From Pithys albifrons albifrons (taxonomy: Eukaryota; Chordata; Aves; Passeriformes; Thamnophilidae): DNA of 64,000 bases. This document shows positions 12,476 through 26,041 of this stretch, in pieces. Location: positions 37,610,054-37,674,053 of the forward strand of contig NC_092460.1 of assembly GCF_047495875.1 (NCBI RefSeq), read 5' to 3'. The notes beneath the pieces are model-generated. The model was not told the origin of the DNA. It did no database searches and saw nothing but the letters and a program-made list of their open reading frames with translations. Made by a program: the position numbers and the translations under genes. Numbering within the stretch: the first letter of the stretch is position 1; each line of letters starts with the position of its first letter.

Positions 12476-15221
12476 CCTACCATCTGCATGTCATTGATGC
12501 TATGGCTGGAGAACCAAAACACTTAGAACGAACATTTCTCTGGCATTAAACTACTATCTCTTACTAGAAATAAGACAAATTTTTGTTCTTGTTTGGACCG
12601 GAGAGAAATAAGAAGCACCTTAGCAGAGGAATGAAAATCTCATATAGTTATTATAATTATTTGGTATCTGTTTAACAATAATGTTGTTCTCTATACCAAA
12701 GAGGATGCAATAATTAAAAAACAACCATTGCCTTCCCTTCATTTGGGGAATAACTACGCTGATACAATCTACTGGGAATCCATCCTTAGAGCCTTGCTCA
12801 TTGCTATTTATAACTGAGTAAATATTAGAGGATCCACATCTTTCACCCTGAATAAACAAGAACTTTGGCATTAGCATTTCTTTGGAAAGTATTTCAGAGA
12901 AGGCTGTTGCTCTGCAGCAATGTTTCCTTTCATTAAAATTCCCTCTTAAAATATATATGGCCCAAAGGAGGAACACTAGACCTCAAATACACCACAAAAA
13001 TGGACAAGTCTGCCTGCAGGCATTTGGAGGCTAGGAATTTGCCCAAAACATTATTCTTAAAGAATTAACCAACCCTCTGTCAGCATAGTTAACAGTCTCA
13101 AAAAAAAAAAATTACTTTGACATGTCTTTGTCAGGACAGCTCAGTAATTGAATATTGCATGGTTTTTCACTGCTTAATGATTTCCCAAGGACAGAAACTA
13201 GAGCCTTTACATTTCTATGTGGAAATAAAAAAAAATTGTTTGGGAGCCAATACTGTTCAATAAAATAACTTTGATATTTCTATTTTCCTGGCTTCAGCCC
13301 AGCTCACCCTGCCTCTTCTTTCCCTCATCTTCTGACACAATCTGGGACACGCAGAGGCCAGAAGAGCAGGTAAGCTAAGGCTGACCACATGAACTCAGTA
13401 TGTGCTCAGGACTATGCTGTGCTTGGGACATTTAAATTTGCCTGATGAACACCAGCCATCATAAAAGCTGAACTAGAAAAACAGCACAAGATAAGCAACA
13501 TGATTCAGAGGCGCGCCTTTATCTGCCATTCACTCACTAAAAACAAATACAGACACTATAGCTATCAGCTCTGCCATGTGTATGACCATGACGTCTTAGG
13601 ACGTTTACAAAACATCACCCTTACAGGAAAAGCCAAGATCAGATATGTGATATCCCTCATCCAGGATGCAGCCTTTGACAGTGGCCAGTCATTTTAGAGA
13701 GGTGTTCAACAAGCAGGGTAACCATTCAATGCAAGTCCTTTCCTCACCTCCTCATCAAGGTTAGATTCTTCACTTCAATTTTAAATCCTTTTTAATTATT
13801 TTCCTTAGTCTTCACCACAATAACACTATTGTATTACCACTTTATGTAAACATTCCACCCTTTTGGATCAGTGAATTTGCTATGCATGACATCATAACCT
13901 CAACCTGTGTAGTCAGAGTGATGGAGTTTCCTCATTCTTCCACTTGGAGCAATTTGTGCTAAACAGCAATTATAAAACAAGTGCAGCCTGGGAACTTTTA
14001 TTATCATCACTGCTTAGCAAAACTCCTATCAAGTGCTAAAGCAACAATCTTTTGAAAGACAAATTTCCTCCCACCTGGCAAGCAGAATTGTTTTTCATGT
14101 CCCTATCAAACTAAAACCAGAACACCTAGGAAATACAGTCATTGACTTTGCAAATGTATTCATCAACATTATTATCCTAATAACGTATAATAGTCTCCAT
14201 ATTTATAACCTTTCACAAGGAGAAAGACTAGACTGGCTGTTCAGCTGACCTGATTACCTCAGTCTGTACCCTGAGTCTACAACTGATGTGTGTGCAAAGA
14301 TATAGGGTTTAATGAAAAAGACACATGAGAGTTAGGCCTTCTTCCTGACAAAAATGCTCCCTTTTCATTCAAGTAATGTGCAGGGACCAGAGGAGCCACA
14401 ACATGAAAGAATTTCTCCAGTGTTTCAGAGCTAGACTACCATGTACATACTTACTTATAATCCTTAGCACACAAAACACTAATAAAAAGAAAGATCAAGG
14501 TGAAAAATTCCCAAATACACAAGTAATTTCTGACAGTCAGTTTAATCAAGGACTACTATAACGTATCTTCCAAATCAGGCTGATCACTAACCCAGAATGA
14601 CCTCTTAGTTTCTTTAGGAAACTAAGCTAACATGAAAGTGCAGCTCATTATTCTAATTGTCTCAAGTGAACAGAGAATAGCTTCAGAAAACAAAATTAGA
14701 ATATAAGCATTAATAGCATATCTCACCAGATGAAATGCTCCTGAGCTTGGAAGATGCTGCCTCTTCAGCTCCCAGTGGATTCTTTGAGTAACCAAATGGT
14801 TATCACAGGCACTGGAAAGATAGAAGTGTTTACTGGGTGGTAATGAAGAGGGCACCAAAGGCAGAAAAACTTTACAGTTAGGATGATCTAGAAAGCAGGC
14901 AAGATCATGATCCCTGCTGCAGTTTTGAGATACTATGGCACCACTGACTTAACTGACTTGCGATCCTTTTATTTTTTCCAGTGACTTTTCTGAGACAACT
15001 CCTGAGCAAGAAAGGGCAGATTTCTCCATGCATCTGAAGTCTCATATGGGAAAAGAGTGGCTTTCACTTGCAGGGAAATTCCTCACTGAAACAAAATCTA
15101 CAAATATATTTCACACTATTTCCTATTTACAATGACATTTTTGATGCATAAACTTTGTGCCCTCAAAGCTATCAAAAACTGAATTATCTCCTAAAAGGTA
15201 AACAGTAATGAAACTTGTCTA

Positions 15222-15826
15222 CGGACCTGATGACAATCATTCCAGAGTCCTGAGAAAACTGGCTGACATTGCTTCTAAGTCACTCTCCATCATATTTGAA
15301 AAGTCAGAGTGGTCAAGCAAAATCAATCACTGGTGACTGGAAAAAGGGAAACTGATCCTATTTATAAAAAGGTGAGAAAGGAAGATCTGTGGAACTACAG
15401 AACAGTGAATCTCACTTCCCTGTGCCTGGGAGGATCACAGCACTTATCCTCCCACAAGATATGCTAAGGCACATAAAAGATAAAGAGGTGACCCAAGGCA
15501 GCCTGCATGGCTTTGCTAAGAGTAAATTGTGCCTGTCCAATTACAGGCAGATAGTGACAGGACAAGAGGCAAGGGTTTTATACTGAAACACAACATGTTC
15601 AAGTTGTCTGTTAAGAAGACATTCTTTACTCAGAGAGTAGTGGAGCCCTGGAAACTGAAACAGGTTGCCTATGTAAGTTGTGGAAGTGTTCAAGGCCAGG
15701 TTGGATGGGGTCCTGAGCAACTTGACCTAGGGAATGGCATCTCTGCACATGTCAGAGGAGCTGAAACTAGATGATCTCTAAGATCCCTTCCAATCCAAAC
15801 CATTTTGTGATTCTATGATCTATGAA
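15222..15826 (+). mobile_element. Old CR1 LINE copy, internally deleted
   Basis: The left part (15,222 to about 15,560) aligns with the start of the CR1 reverse transcriptase domain: relics of the GDWKKG, NYR-V-LTS and HGF-K-K-CL-N motifs can be read, with frameshifts and stops. The sequence then jumps to the C-terminal part and the 3' tail, including AGTTGTGGAAGTGTTCAAGGC and CCATTTTGTGATTCTATGATCTATGA, the classic CR1 ending. The central RT domain with the catalytic box is missing. Divergence is clearly higher than in the four young CR1 copies of the window. Confidence 0.85.
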
Positions 15827-18800
15827 ATGGAAGACGAAGTGAATACTAACTAGACAGGATTTGAGTTGGGGAGTATTTTATTAGCTTGTTGATATACTTT
15901 TATACTTTTTTATACCACATAGCCTGCAAAATATCAAAGTCAAGAGACACCAACAACTAATAACCTCAAATACAGCTAATCTATTTGGCTCATACTCAGG
16001 CAGTCTCTGGGAGACATACTTAAAGAAAAGTTGTGCTTGTTACACTTCTTTCCTAAAGGAGGCCAAAGTGCAACACAAATGAATTTACCTTATTACTTCT
16101 TTTTTAATCTTTCCTATAGATCATCTCATCATTATATTTACTTACATACTGATCAGCCAGGTAGGGGAAATTGAGATTTGGGTACCAAACAAAAACACCT
16201 GTAGAAACATGAACTTCCTCTTCAAGTAGTCAGCACTGTCTTTCATAACTTTATAATAACTAGAAATAGCTACTTCTAAACAGAGAAGCAGACCATTTAA
16301 CATTATTCTAAGCAAACTAAATCATGTTTTTCCATTACTCTTTTACAACGTGAAATTCTGTTCTCTGTAGGAAGGGGGAAATTGTCATTACTAGAAAATA
16401 AAGGCATGACAACTTAGAACACAAGGTATTAGTCTAATAAATTTCTGAAACATTCTTTCCTTTCAATTTAACTTGGTTACTATAATAAGTGAGCTGGGAT
16501 CTGACGTTTACCTTTGTGTACTGAAACCAGCTTTGTGTAAACCTGGTATAGCATGATAGTCTTTGGACTTCAAGCAAAACAACCAAGTCCATGTTGTTTA
16601 TCTCTCTCCCTTTTCTCAAAATAAAAATTCGTGGCACACTACAAACAACAAATAAAAATCTGTAAGTTTTCTGAGCTAGTCCTTAAAAGATGGAGTGCCT
16701 ATAAGTTATCCAGATCATTTTAGAGCACAGCTTCATAACGGTTTAGGCCATTTCATTGACATGAGTGATTGAACATGAGATGTCATTCACTGTTACACTG
16801 CTGATTATTTGATATCAGATCAACCCAGGTGATATGAACACAGGATCAGGCCTGAACTCAGGAATATAAGTTGCATGGCTTCACACATATCCCATTTAAC
16901 TAAGTTGAAGGCAACAGGTGCCATCCTACATCAGTAAGTAATAGTGCCAGGATACTACACACAGATTAGAAATTGGGTTGAGGCAGTGTAGTCTCCAACA
17001 TCAGGGCAACCCTGGTGGATCTGTTCCATGGCATCAAATGTTGAAACACTTAGATGGTAGAGCCTGCATTAACAAACAAAAATAATGAGGACTACCTATT
17101 TCCATTCTCCTGGAAAGAGCATGATTCTCTTTTCTATAACCTAGACAAGGAAACAAAATGCCTTACTTCATTGCAACACCCATGAAGGGCCATAGCCTTT
17201 GGGGGACCAAAATGATGTGGACAACTCTTCCCACTATGGCACAAAAATTTAAGTACCTACAGAGATCAAACCTGGATTTCTGAACATCTTTGGACCCCTG
17301 ACTCAGGGCAGGGGCATAAATAGCAGCCAAAAACCTCATTGAAACCATTTCAGGTATGGTGCTGATGCAGAGGAAAGGACTAGATGTGCTGGGTTACCCA
17401 GCTTCCCAGAAATTCTGCTTGCAGAAGTTCCCAGTGATTACTTGGCCTGGTTTTATTCAGCTCCTAGGATCAAAAGACAACACAATCCAAGTGGATCTGG
17501 GCTGCAGACATTTTAAAGGAGACAAATGGCAAAAATTATCTTTCAGCACACACAGAAATATCATCTTCTGTTTATGATCACTTGAAGAGACAACATGCAA
17601 ACCACCACCTGTCACAGCAGTACCTCCTTGATGCCCTAATAACAAGCAACCCAGAGTGCCAAACCACACATACAGAAAACCGTACGTCAGTTGCTCAATG
17701 AGGTAGCCACCCTCAAATGTAAATTCCCAATCATTACAGCTGACCAGGCTGAAGACTACAATTTGACAGAAAGTTGTAATAGGTCGCAGCTTACAGACTT
17801 CTCATGTGCTTTTGAAAATCTCCCTGAAGATGTCAGGACATATTAAAATGGCAAAGCAATAATTTTGCCTGTTATAGCAAGGTAACTTCTTTTACACTTT
17901 TATCTATTAAAGTAAATTTTTTAATTTCTCCTCTAATAGCAGAGACGTAAAGCAGTTTTGTCTGTTACTTGAACTAGAGCAGCACAGTTTATTCACAGTA
18001 TTTTTCACTACTGATGAGAAAAAGCAGAGCTAGCCATAAGCCTTGCTCAAAGTCCCTTTCATAACTCCAACATGAAGCTGAATTTCTGGCAATTTGTGTT
18101 AACAACAATTTGATGACAACTCAATGTGTGATATTCCATTATATAACAGGAAAAAAAATAAGGCAAGTTGTCTGTTGTTTCCTTGTCAGTATATGCAAAA
18201 ACACAAGGTCTGTGTGAATGTTGCATGTGCAGACAGAATCCTGTTTCAAAATCTCAGATTAGACATTTTTGGTTAATACTCCCACCATTCACCCATCTGT
18301 CCTACTGCCTCTATTGATTATTGATACTGCTTCTATTCAATCATCAATATAAACATTAGAATTTTAGAAAAGAATGGCTTTTTGAAGAACCTCTAATTCC
18401 TTCATATATTTACTCTAAAGAAGGCCATGTCCTATTTTACTTAATCTTTTCCCCTGACACTTTTGTTCCATGTTTTTCTTTATAGGAGACTGAAAGATAG
18501 AGAATCTGTACAGTTTTTTGAGCAGCCAGGCTGTTTCCAAGCCAATATCAGCAGTGAATTTAGAACTCAAAGAAAACTCTGAGGAGACTGACATTTGTGA
18601 CAGGAAGGTTTTGTTTGGTTTTCTTGTTTAAATCTGCTAAACTATTCTTGACAAGTTTGTCATCAGGCTTACAAAGGAAGAGTGGAATTTAAAGCATGAT
18701 CTGCTTTGAAGGATCTCTAGTACCCAGTCACATTATGCTGAACACTTCACCTACACTCAGCTCCTTTCCATGAGGTTACTCCAACTTTGCTACACACTAA

Positions 18801-19194
18801 CAGAGCTAATGAGTGTTCCCTGAACATTTAAACTGATAATTTGTAGCCTATATTATTAAAAACATATTTTTTACTTCACGACTCATTTTCCTAACTTAAT
18901 TCTCTGGAGTTTAAATGTGTGTTGACGTAGGGAATAAAATGCAAGCCAAACAACATTTTACCCAGTCAAAGACTTTGCAACACAGCCGAAATTTACCCTT
19001 TGTTCAAAAAAAAGAAAGGTTTTTGAAGTAAAGGCCCTCTGGTAGACATCAGGAGGACAATTACAGTTCTACAAGTGGGGAATGCATTGATAATCACTTA
19101 ATTGTAACAAATGTTTTGTTGACACTCCACATGCAGCATAGCTTTGTGAGAAGAGTATGAGTTGGATGGGACTGAAGGTTGTGTCAGCAACAGG
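15827..19194. other. Unassigned noncoding stretch
   Basis: This is AT-rich sequence with only short open frames and no recognised repeat, exon or RNA gene. It separates the old CR1 from the long young CR1. Confidence 0.5.
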
Positions 19195-20745
19195 AATCAG
19201 AATCATGGAATCGATTGGGTTGGAAAAGACCTCCAAGATCATCAAGTCCAACCCTTGGTCTAACTCCAGTTCCTTTACCAGATCATAGCACTCAGTGCCA
19301 CGTCCAATCTCAGTTTAAAAATCTCTAGGGATGGTGAATCCACCACCTCTCTGGGCAGCCCATTCCAATGCCTGATTACTCTCTCTGGAAAGAATTTTTT
19401 TCTGATCTCCAACTTAAATTTCCCCTGGCGGAGCTTGAGTCCGTGCCCCCTTGTCCTATTGCTGAGTGCCTGGGAGAAGAGACCAACACCCACCTGGCCA
19501 GAACTTCCCTTCAGGTAGTTCTAGACAGTGATGAGGTCACCTCTGAGCCTCCTCTTCTCCAGACTAAACAACCCCAGCTCCCTCAGCCTCTCCCCATAGG
19601 ACTTGTGCTCCAGTCCCTTCACCAGCCTTGTAGCTCTTCTCTGGACCCGCTCCAGCACCTCAATATCTTTCCTGAACTGAGGGGCCCAGAACTGAACACA
19701 ACACTCAAGGTGTGGCCTCACCAATGCAGAGTACAGGGGAAGGATCACTTCCCTGGTCCTGCTGGCCACGCTATTTTTGATACAAGACAGGATCCCATTG
19801 GCCTTCTTGGCCACCTGGGCACACTGTTGGCTCATGTTGAGCTTCCTGTCAATTAGTACTCCAAGGTCCCTTTCTGCCTGGCTGCTCTCCAGCCACTCTG
19901 TGCCCAGCCTGTAGCGCTGCAGGGGGTTGTTGTGGCCAAAGTGCAGGACCTGGCACTTGGCCTTATTGAACTTCATCCCATTGGAATCAGCCCATCTCTC
20001 AAGTCTATCCAGATCCCTCTGCAGAGCTCTCCTGCCTTCCAGCAGATTGACACTCCCTCCCAACTTGGTCTCATCAAGAAATTTGCTGATGATGGTCTCA
20101 ATCCCCTCATCTAAGTCATCAATAAAGATGTTAAACAGGACTGGACCCAACACAGACCCCTGGGGAACACCACTAGTGACCGGCTGCCAGCTGGATGCAG
20201 CTCCGTTCACCAGCACTCTCTGGGTCCGACCCTCCAGCCAGCTCCTAACCCAGCAGAGAGTACACTTGTCCAAGCCTTGGGCTACCAGCTTTTCCAGGAG
20301 TATTTTATGGGAAATAGTGTCAAAAGCCTTGCTGAAGTCCAGATAGACCACATCCACAGCCTTCCCCTCATCCACCAGGTGGGTCACCTGATTGTAAAAA
20401 GAGATCAGGTTGGTCAGACAGGACCTGCCCCTCCTAAACCCATGTTGGCTGGGTCTAATCCCTTATCCACCCTGAAGGTGCTGTGTGATTGCACTCAGGA
20501 TGAACTGCTCCATAACCCTGCCAGGCACAGAGGTCAGGCTGACAGGCCTGTAGTTGCCAGGGTCCTGCTTGCAGCCCTTTTTGTGGATTGGGGTGACATT
20601 CGCCAACCTCCAATCATCTGGGACCTCCCCAGAGAGCCAGGACTGTTGGAAGGTGATGGAGAGCAGCTCGGCAAGCTCTTCTGCCAGCTCCCTCATCACC
20701 CTGGGATGGATCCCATCTGGTCCCATAGACTTGTGAGGATCCAGT
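19195..20745 (-). mobile_element. Young CR1 LINE, 5'-truncated, 1.55 kb (copy A)
   Basis: The 3' end lies at the low coordinate, where CCAACCCAATCGATTCCATGATTCTG is read on the minus strand in two overlapping blocks. The 5' end is truncated inside ORF2 near 20,745, just before the codons for the GPDGIHPRV motif of the RT domain. It is the longest CR1 here and closest to intact. CR1 inserts by target-primed reverse transcription and normally leaves 5'-truncated copies, usually without a clear target duplication; none was found here. Confidence 0.95.
19275..20745 (-). pseudogene. CR1 ORF2 reverse transcriptase remnant (copy A)
   Basis: The frame encodes the reverse transcriptase of a CR1 LINE, which copies the element RNA at the insertion site. 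Read on the minus strand, the motifs in order are [65 protein letters not shown] (motif A), [20 protein letters not shown] (motif B), a catalytic box, then the conserved C-terminal part ending [10 protein letters not shown]. One reading frame runs through all of it with only two stops: TAA at 20,460-20,462 and TAG at 19,518-19,520. The catalytic box (20,070-20,081) reads FLDE instead of the usual FADD, which should abolish polymerisation. The N-terminal endonuclease region is missing. The copy is not functional. Confidence 0.9.
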
Positions 20746-23700
20746 TGGAAGGCACAACACTGTCACAAAGCCATCAAAGGCACATATTTAAAATCCAAGA
20801 TATTGCAGCAAACTGATGGACAAACTTTGTTGTTCCAGAGCAAGGAAGACAGCTAGACAGGTAGATATGACTGTGTGTGCACTGAAGACAGAGCATCAAC
20901 GGATATTTCATCTAGCTGAGTGCCCTCTGGCCTCAGTTCATTCCCACAACCTGCAGCAATGGAGCTAGCAGTGAATTAGTTTTCCTAAGCATAGGTCCTG
21001 ATGAATCCCAGCAGCCAAGCAAAACCATAAACATGCACAGCACATTCCCATGCCAATGATTCTTTCTTTGTCACATTCTTGCACAGTGTAAGGAAGGTGT
21101 GTAAGGGCAGTGTCTGCCCCTAGTTATCAGGACTTTGAAACTCCCTGAGCATGCTGGCATCCTGCTAGTTATCCCCCATCCTGCTTTTCAACCTCTAGTC
21201 AGCACTGTTTCCATGCTAAATATCAACTCCAACAGAAGAGCTTCTGTAGCACATCCAGAGAAACATATGCACATGCCTTTGGCAGACTAAAGATGAGAAG
21301 CAGGCAGGTCTATTTTGTTTGGCTGCTTTTAAAGCACACCTTTCAATGTTCACTCCTACTTCTGAGAGAAGCATGATTCTGTGGTAGCTAAACCTTTCAC
21401 AGAAGTCCACAATGACCACTCATGTAACTAAAGATACATTGTCAGAGTTTAAAGTTACTTTCTTTTCTGCCAGTTGCTACCGCAAGAGTCATACCCTCCT
21501 TTACTAAACCAAGAGATTCTCTAAGATGGAAATTTCACTCTGTTTCAGACTGGTATAGTTCACATAGCTTATTAATGAATAATTGGGAGACCTCAGAATA
21601 GAGAGAGATTCTGTCACAGTATCCCACAGTTCGATGAAAAATCTAAAGACAGGTTCCTACAGCAACCAGTAGCAATTTAAACACTCTTCATGAAAAAAAA
21701 GGTAGCATATGACATATATTTTGTATTTAAAGGAACCAGCAAATTGTGTCCAGGAACCAGGAGAGGGAAGAAAGGAGAAACAACATTTACTGTAAAACAC
21801 ATCTACTGAAGTGAGTTTATTTTGAGATATATTAGTTGAAACATGTTTGGGCGAAAGAATTGTAATGAGTCAATTGAAAAAATGCAGTAGGAACAGAAAA
21901 CACTGCGTCTTTTTCATTTGTTAGGAATCTAGTTTATTTCACAGATTTTAAGACATGTTGAAGATTCCATAGGTTTAGTACGGCATTGCTAATGGTTCAT
22001 ACTGAAATTCCAGGCAATAGCAAAAAAAAGAGATTTAATGATAGTACCACACAAGATATGGACATTGGGCCCTTTGAGCAGATTTACTGACAGAGCATAA
22101 GTTATGCTATTACTCAAATCTCTTTTAAGAAGTTAATCTAATTCTACCCTTGGCTGGATTTTTCAAAAAATTTGTCATTTGCTGTGGCTCTATGATGCCA
22201 TCGATCATTTCTAAAAGTATTTTTCCTGTTTTCATATCCCATACATCTCCCTGATGAATAATATTTTCAATAGTTTTAGTAAGATGTTTGATGCTAGCTG
22301 GACTGTGAGATAGAGCTCTTCAAAGCACAATGTGACACAGTGGACAAAGCGATTGGCTGGCATCACCTCCAATTTCATGCTGTCTCAGCATTTTCTTTTT
22401 TGTGCTTCAGTTTGTCAGTGTCAAAGGGAATAGAATGCCAAACTACTTTTTAAAGATCTTTGAGATTAACACCGAAACAGCAGTGCTTGATAGCTTGATC
22501 GTAATGCCATTTTACACTGTAGAAGGAAGGTATCTTTTAAAGATATCTTTAAAGCTAAGTAATAAGAAAGCTACTTTAATACCTTGCAGCTACAAAGGAT
22601 TAAAAGTTATTCTAAATAATCATTTATTTTCTGCAGGTAGATAGTCTGAGTCTGGGAAGTTGATGGGAGTCCAAAGCCATGTCAAGTGGCATTAGCATAT
22701 AGGAAGTTTTCTAAATTCCAGGATATTCACTGTAACAACATTGTCGCCAAAATAGAGCTTGATACAGTATCTCAAATAAATTGTTGCTTTGTCAGTTCTC
22801 CAATAAATAATTCTCACTACAGCTACTGAGTTTCATGTTTTTATGCCAAAGGCCAATAAAGCAAGCAAAACTCTGCAGAAATACTAAGTCAAAAAATGTT
22901 TGTGGAACAACATATTCAATTAACCACCTTTGTTTTAACATGCAAGACAGGAGTACGTTGCAAAATCTGTGACAAGCCAGGCTGACATTTGAGAACCAGT
23001 ATAAAAGAAAAGAAACAAATAAACTGTTGAAAATCTTTGAATACAATGATGTTACTCATGGGTCTCCCCATGATCGATGTCACAAGCATCAGCCAGATCT
23101 GAGCTCACAGAAACTTCTTTCATTAGGCTCCTGGCAATGCTGGTAAGATTTAGCCCAAAGAAGGCGTTTCCACCCAGTGGAACTTCTCCTCACACCTGGG
23201 TGATGGGGAAAGCACCAGCCCAGCTTGGATTCTGCAGCTCAGCTTTCCACAGAATTTAATTCCCATCTTATGTGAATATCAGGTAAGCATAGCACACAGA
23301 TCATCATTATTTGGTTTACTACATACACATAAAAAAGAAGCAACCCAAGACAAACAAGTTTTCAATACAGAAAAACATGGATGTGTGTGACAACAGAAAG
23401 GAGAATATGGTAGACCCTCTCTTTAGTTCTTCAAAGGAAATACTTAATTTTGGTTAAAAACTGATATGTAAGACAGAAGATATAAATCCTCTGCTAAGTT
23501 TACAATTAGTGCCTTTCTGTTTTCTGAAGCTGAACAAAATTTATTAAATTTTTCAAAAGCTTTTAATGATTTTGGCTACCTGTGTTAAGCTGCTCTAACA
23601 ACATTTGATTTCCAGGTAATGACAGCCAGCAATAAAATATCCTAATCAGACATTCAAGAATCAAGGCATTTCAAAATTAACTTGGAAGAAACCTTGCCCT

Positions 23701-26036
23701 TTGTTTTGGCCTCTTCTCTTTAACAGAAAGAGTGTCCACTTGCCAAATTAAGGAGAAATATGAAGGAGCAAACAGAACTTTGATCCATTGCAAGAGCCAG
23801 ACTATTGTTTTACATCCCAAGACTGTGTGACAGTATAAAACATGAATATAACAAGACTACTTGAAAACTTCATATTATGCTTGCACACTCATTCTGATGA
23901 GGTCAAGATCTTTCGTTAACTGGTCCATTTTACTCCAGAAAATGAGTTTTGATGAAACCACTACAACTTCTCCAATCTGCCAACAATGAAAAGTCAAAAT
24001 AAGTAGGCCTGAAATGTTTCTCTAGTACAATTACTTTCTACTGCACTGACTTACACAGCATTCAGTTTGAATCATACTGAAACATCAGGCACACTGGGAT
24101 GTGGAATGAAAACGTTCCACATTTATGCACTAAAAGTTCATACAGGATTCACAGATATCTAGTAACTGCCTAGGGTACTGGACATACAGAAAGCTGGTGT
24201 ATTATGGCCAGAGATTATTGCTAAGAACAGTTAACAGCCAAAAAATGAGTGAATCTGTCAAATGCAAGGACAGACTACAACTGCATAGAAGAGAAGTTTC
24301 ATCATCAGTTTTGACAGGGCCAAAAACTCAGCATTCTGTTTCTTACATGCTTTCACTTTCTTAGAAATCACTAGAATAGTCTCATTTCTTGATTTTAAAG
24401 CAATCCCAACCACTCATTCCAATTGTATTTTTAAGTCTTTTTATATTTATAAAGAGTCTGTTCTCCAATAAAATCTATTCTTAAAATCTAAATTCTGTAG
24501 CATTTCATAGGCAAACTGTATCACAATCTGCTCCAATACTCACTGAAGACTTTCCATCAGGCCCTTCATCATGTAACTACTGGAAACAAGTGCTGCCAAA
24601 TTACACCCTTTCATCTTTGTTTCTGTAAAGTAGCCAGAACCTTCCATTTTATGGAACAGAGCTAAAGGACTTCCCTGTTCTGTGGAGCCTCACTCTACTA
24701 ACCTGACTACAGATCCTTGGAGGACTTCTTTCCAATGGAAGGTATGAAAATCAGTGTAATATATATGCTTACACATCATAAAAGTTAGGGGGTTTTTCAT
24801 TTTAAAACACAAGATTAAAAAAAATTATGCCATGGACAATAAAATGGAACTTACAAGTCCCTAAACAATAAAGAGTTTACATTATGGAGCTGTTTCTGGT
24901 CCACTTTCCTCATAAAAAAATGAAAAAAAAATCATCCAAAAGTGCAAAGTCAGCATCGTCAACTTCTCTGTACTCCTTCTGTATGCAGAAGTTGCATATA
25001 TTAGAGTTATTTCCCAGCTGACAGAAAGACACCCTAAAAGACTGTCAGCTAATTAGCCTACTAGTCCTGAATCAGGTTTCTAATTTTCCCTGTCCCATTT
25101 CAAGTGTAAATTAAGACAAAACCTTCAGGCTCACTGTGCCTCAGTCTCTGCAGTCTGAATGATACTTCCAATGAGCTTTGGCACTTTTGAAATGATCTTG
25201 GAGATCTTCTGGATGAAAAGTGTTTTACATGTAATACAATGCAATATAATATAATATAATAAATGATATTTCATCAAATGTAAAAGGACTCCATATTTGA
25301 CTGCCAGATTGCTCTTACTTATAAGCAGCTTTTTTTTTTCCTTCAGCAAACTAACCATCTCCTTGAAAGGATATGGTCAGATTTAATTTCTGATCCCCAG
25401 ATTTCTAGGGGCATTTACTAACTGTTGAAAAAAATTCTTCTTCATTACATCGCACAACTACCATAGCATCAAAAGACTTTACCTAAAAGAGCAATACCTT
25501 GTATCAAGCTGCCTTAGCACAAAACCAGCAGAACTATTTCTATATAAGTGCTAACAGTCCATTCAAGGAGGAAGAAAACCTGATTTCAGTAGATAATTAT
25601 GCCTTAGTTTATTACACCCTGATGTTCTGCTCTTCTTGAGTTTCCCATACACAACATACAATGACAGTTTTTCTTTCCTCTCTGCTTTTAAGACAATACA
25701 GATGGACTGCTGTCTTTTACACTGGCTTTCAACAACTGATAACTTCCCATATTGTTTTAAAGGCATCTTTGGAAAAATGTGTTGTTGCTGAAATGAATTA
25801 ACTTTTTACAGCAAAAATTCCCAACAGGCAATAGAACACTTTCAAATTCGAGGGCTGTGAAAGGGGTTATAATTGTGGCTTCATCTCTCTGTATTATAAT
25901 GAATCTGGGACAATGAAATCTTGCCTGTGGCAGGAGGTACAGGACTGCCCCATGGCTGAAGGAGGATGCATCACTGCTGCCCCAGCTTTATGTGCATTCA
26001 AAACAGAGCATGACTGGGCATGAAAAAACAGCACAA
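20746..26036. other. Unassigned noncoding stretch
   Basis: This is AT-rich sequence without a recognisable gene. It contains a possible MIR-like relic (22,310-22,440) and a short pentanucleotide repeat of ATAAT units near 25,245-25,263. Open frames are short and resemble no family. Confidence 0.5.
22310..22440 (-). repeat. Possible MIR-like SINE relic
   Basis: TGTGCTTCAGTTTGTCAGTGTCAAAGGGAATAGAATGCC (written here in two overlapping words, TGTGCTTCAGTTTGTCAG and GTCAAAGGGAATAGAATGCC) resembles the MIR segment CTCAGTTTCCCCATCTGTAAAATGGGGATAATAATGCC as it reads when the element lies on the opposite strand. The upstream match is weak and the limits are uncertain. Confidence 0.35.
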
Positions 26037-26041
26037 GTAAT
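26037..26041. repeat. Target-site duplication GTAAT (left copy)
   Basis: It is identical to 26,602-26,606 on the other side of the LTR. Confidence 0.85.

Larger units (their letters stand above)
6376..15221. other. Unassigned noncoding stretch
   Basis: This long AT-rich interval holds no recognisable gene. The largest open frame, 118 codons on the minus strand at 12,620-12,976, has no recognisable family, and frames of this size are expected by chance in AT-rich DNA. Two MIR-like SINE relics (8,770-8,905 and 12,362-12,475) and one small hairpin with a tandem repeat (6,518-6,593) are listed separately. An isolated CpG-rich palindrome, GGCGCGCC, occurs near 13,510. Confidence 0.5.

Noticed and set aside
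12620..12976. 118-codon minus-strand frame
   Set aside because: No family, low-complexity end (NNYNNY), and chance length for this composition.
19368..19856. 162-codon plus-strand frame opposite the CR1
   Set aside because: Antisense shadow of the CR1 RT frame; the same shadow appears at 37,515-38,081, 43,281-43,931 and 61,218-61,616.
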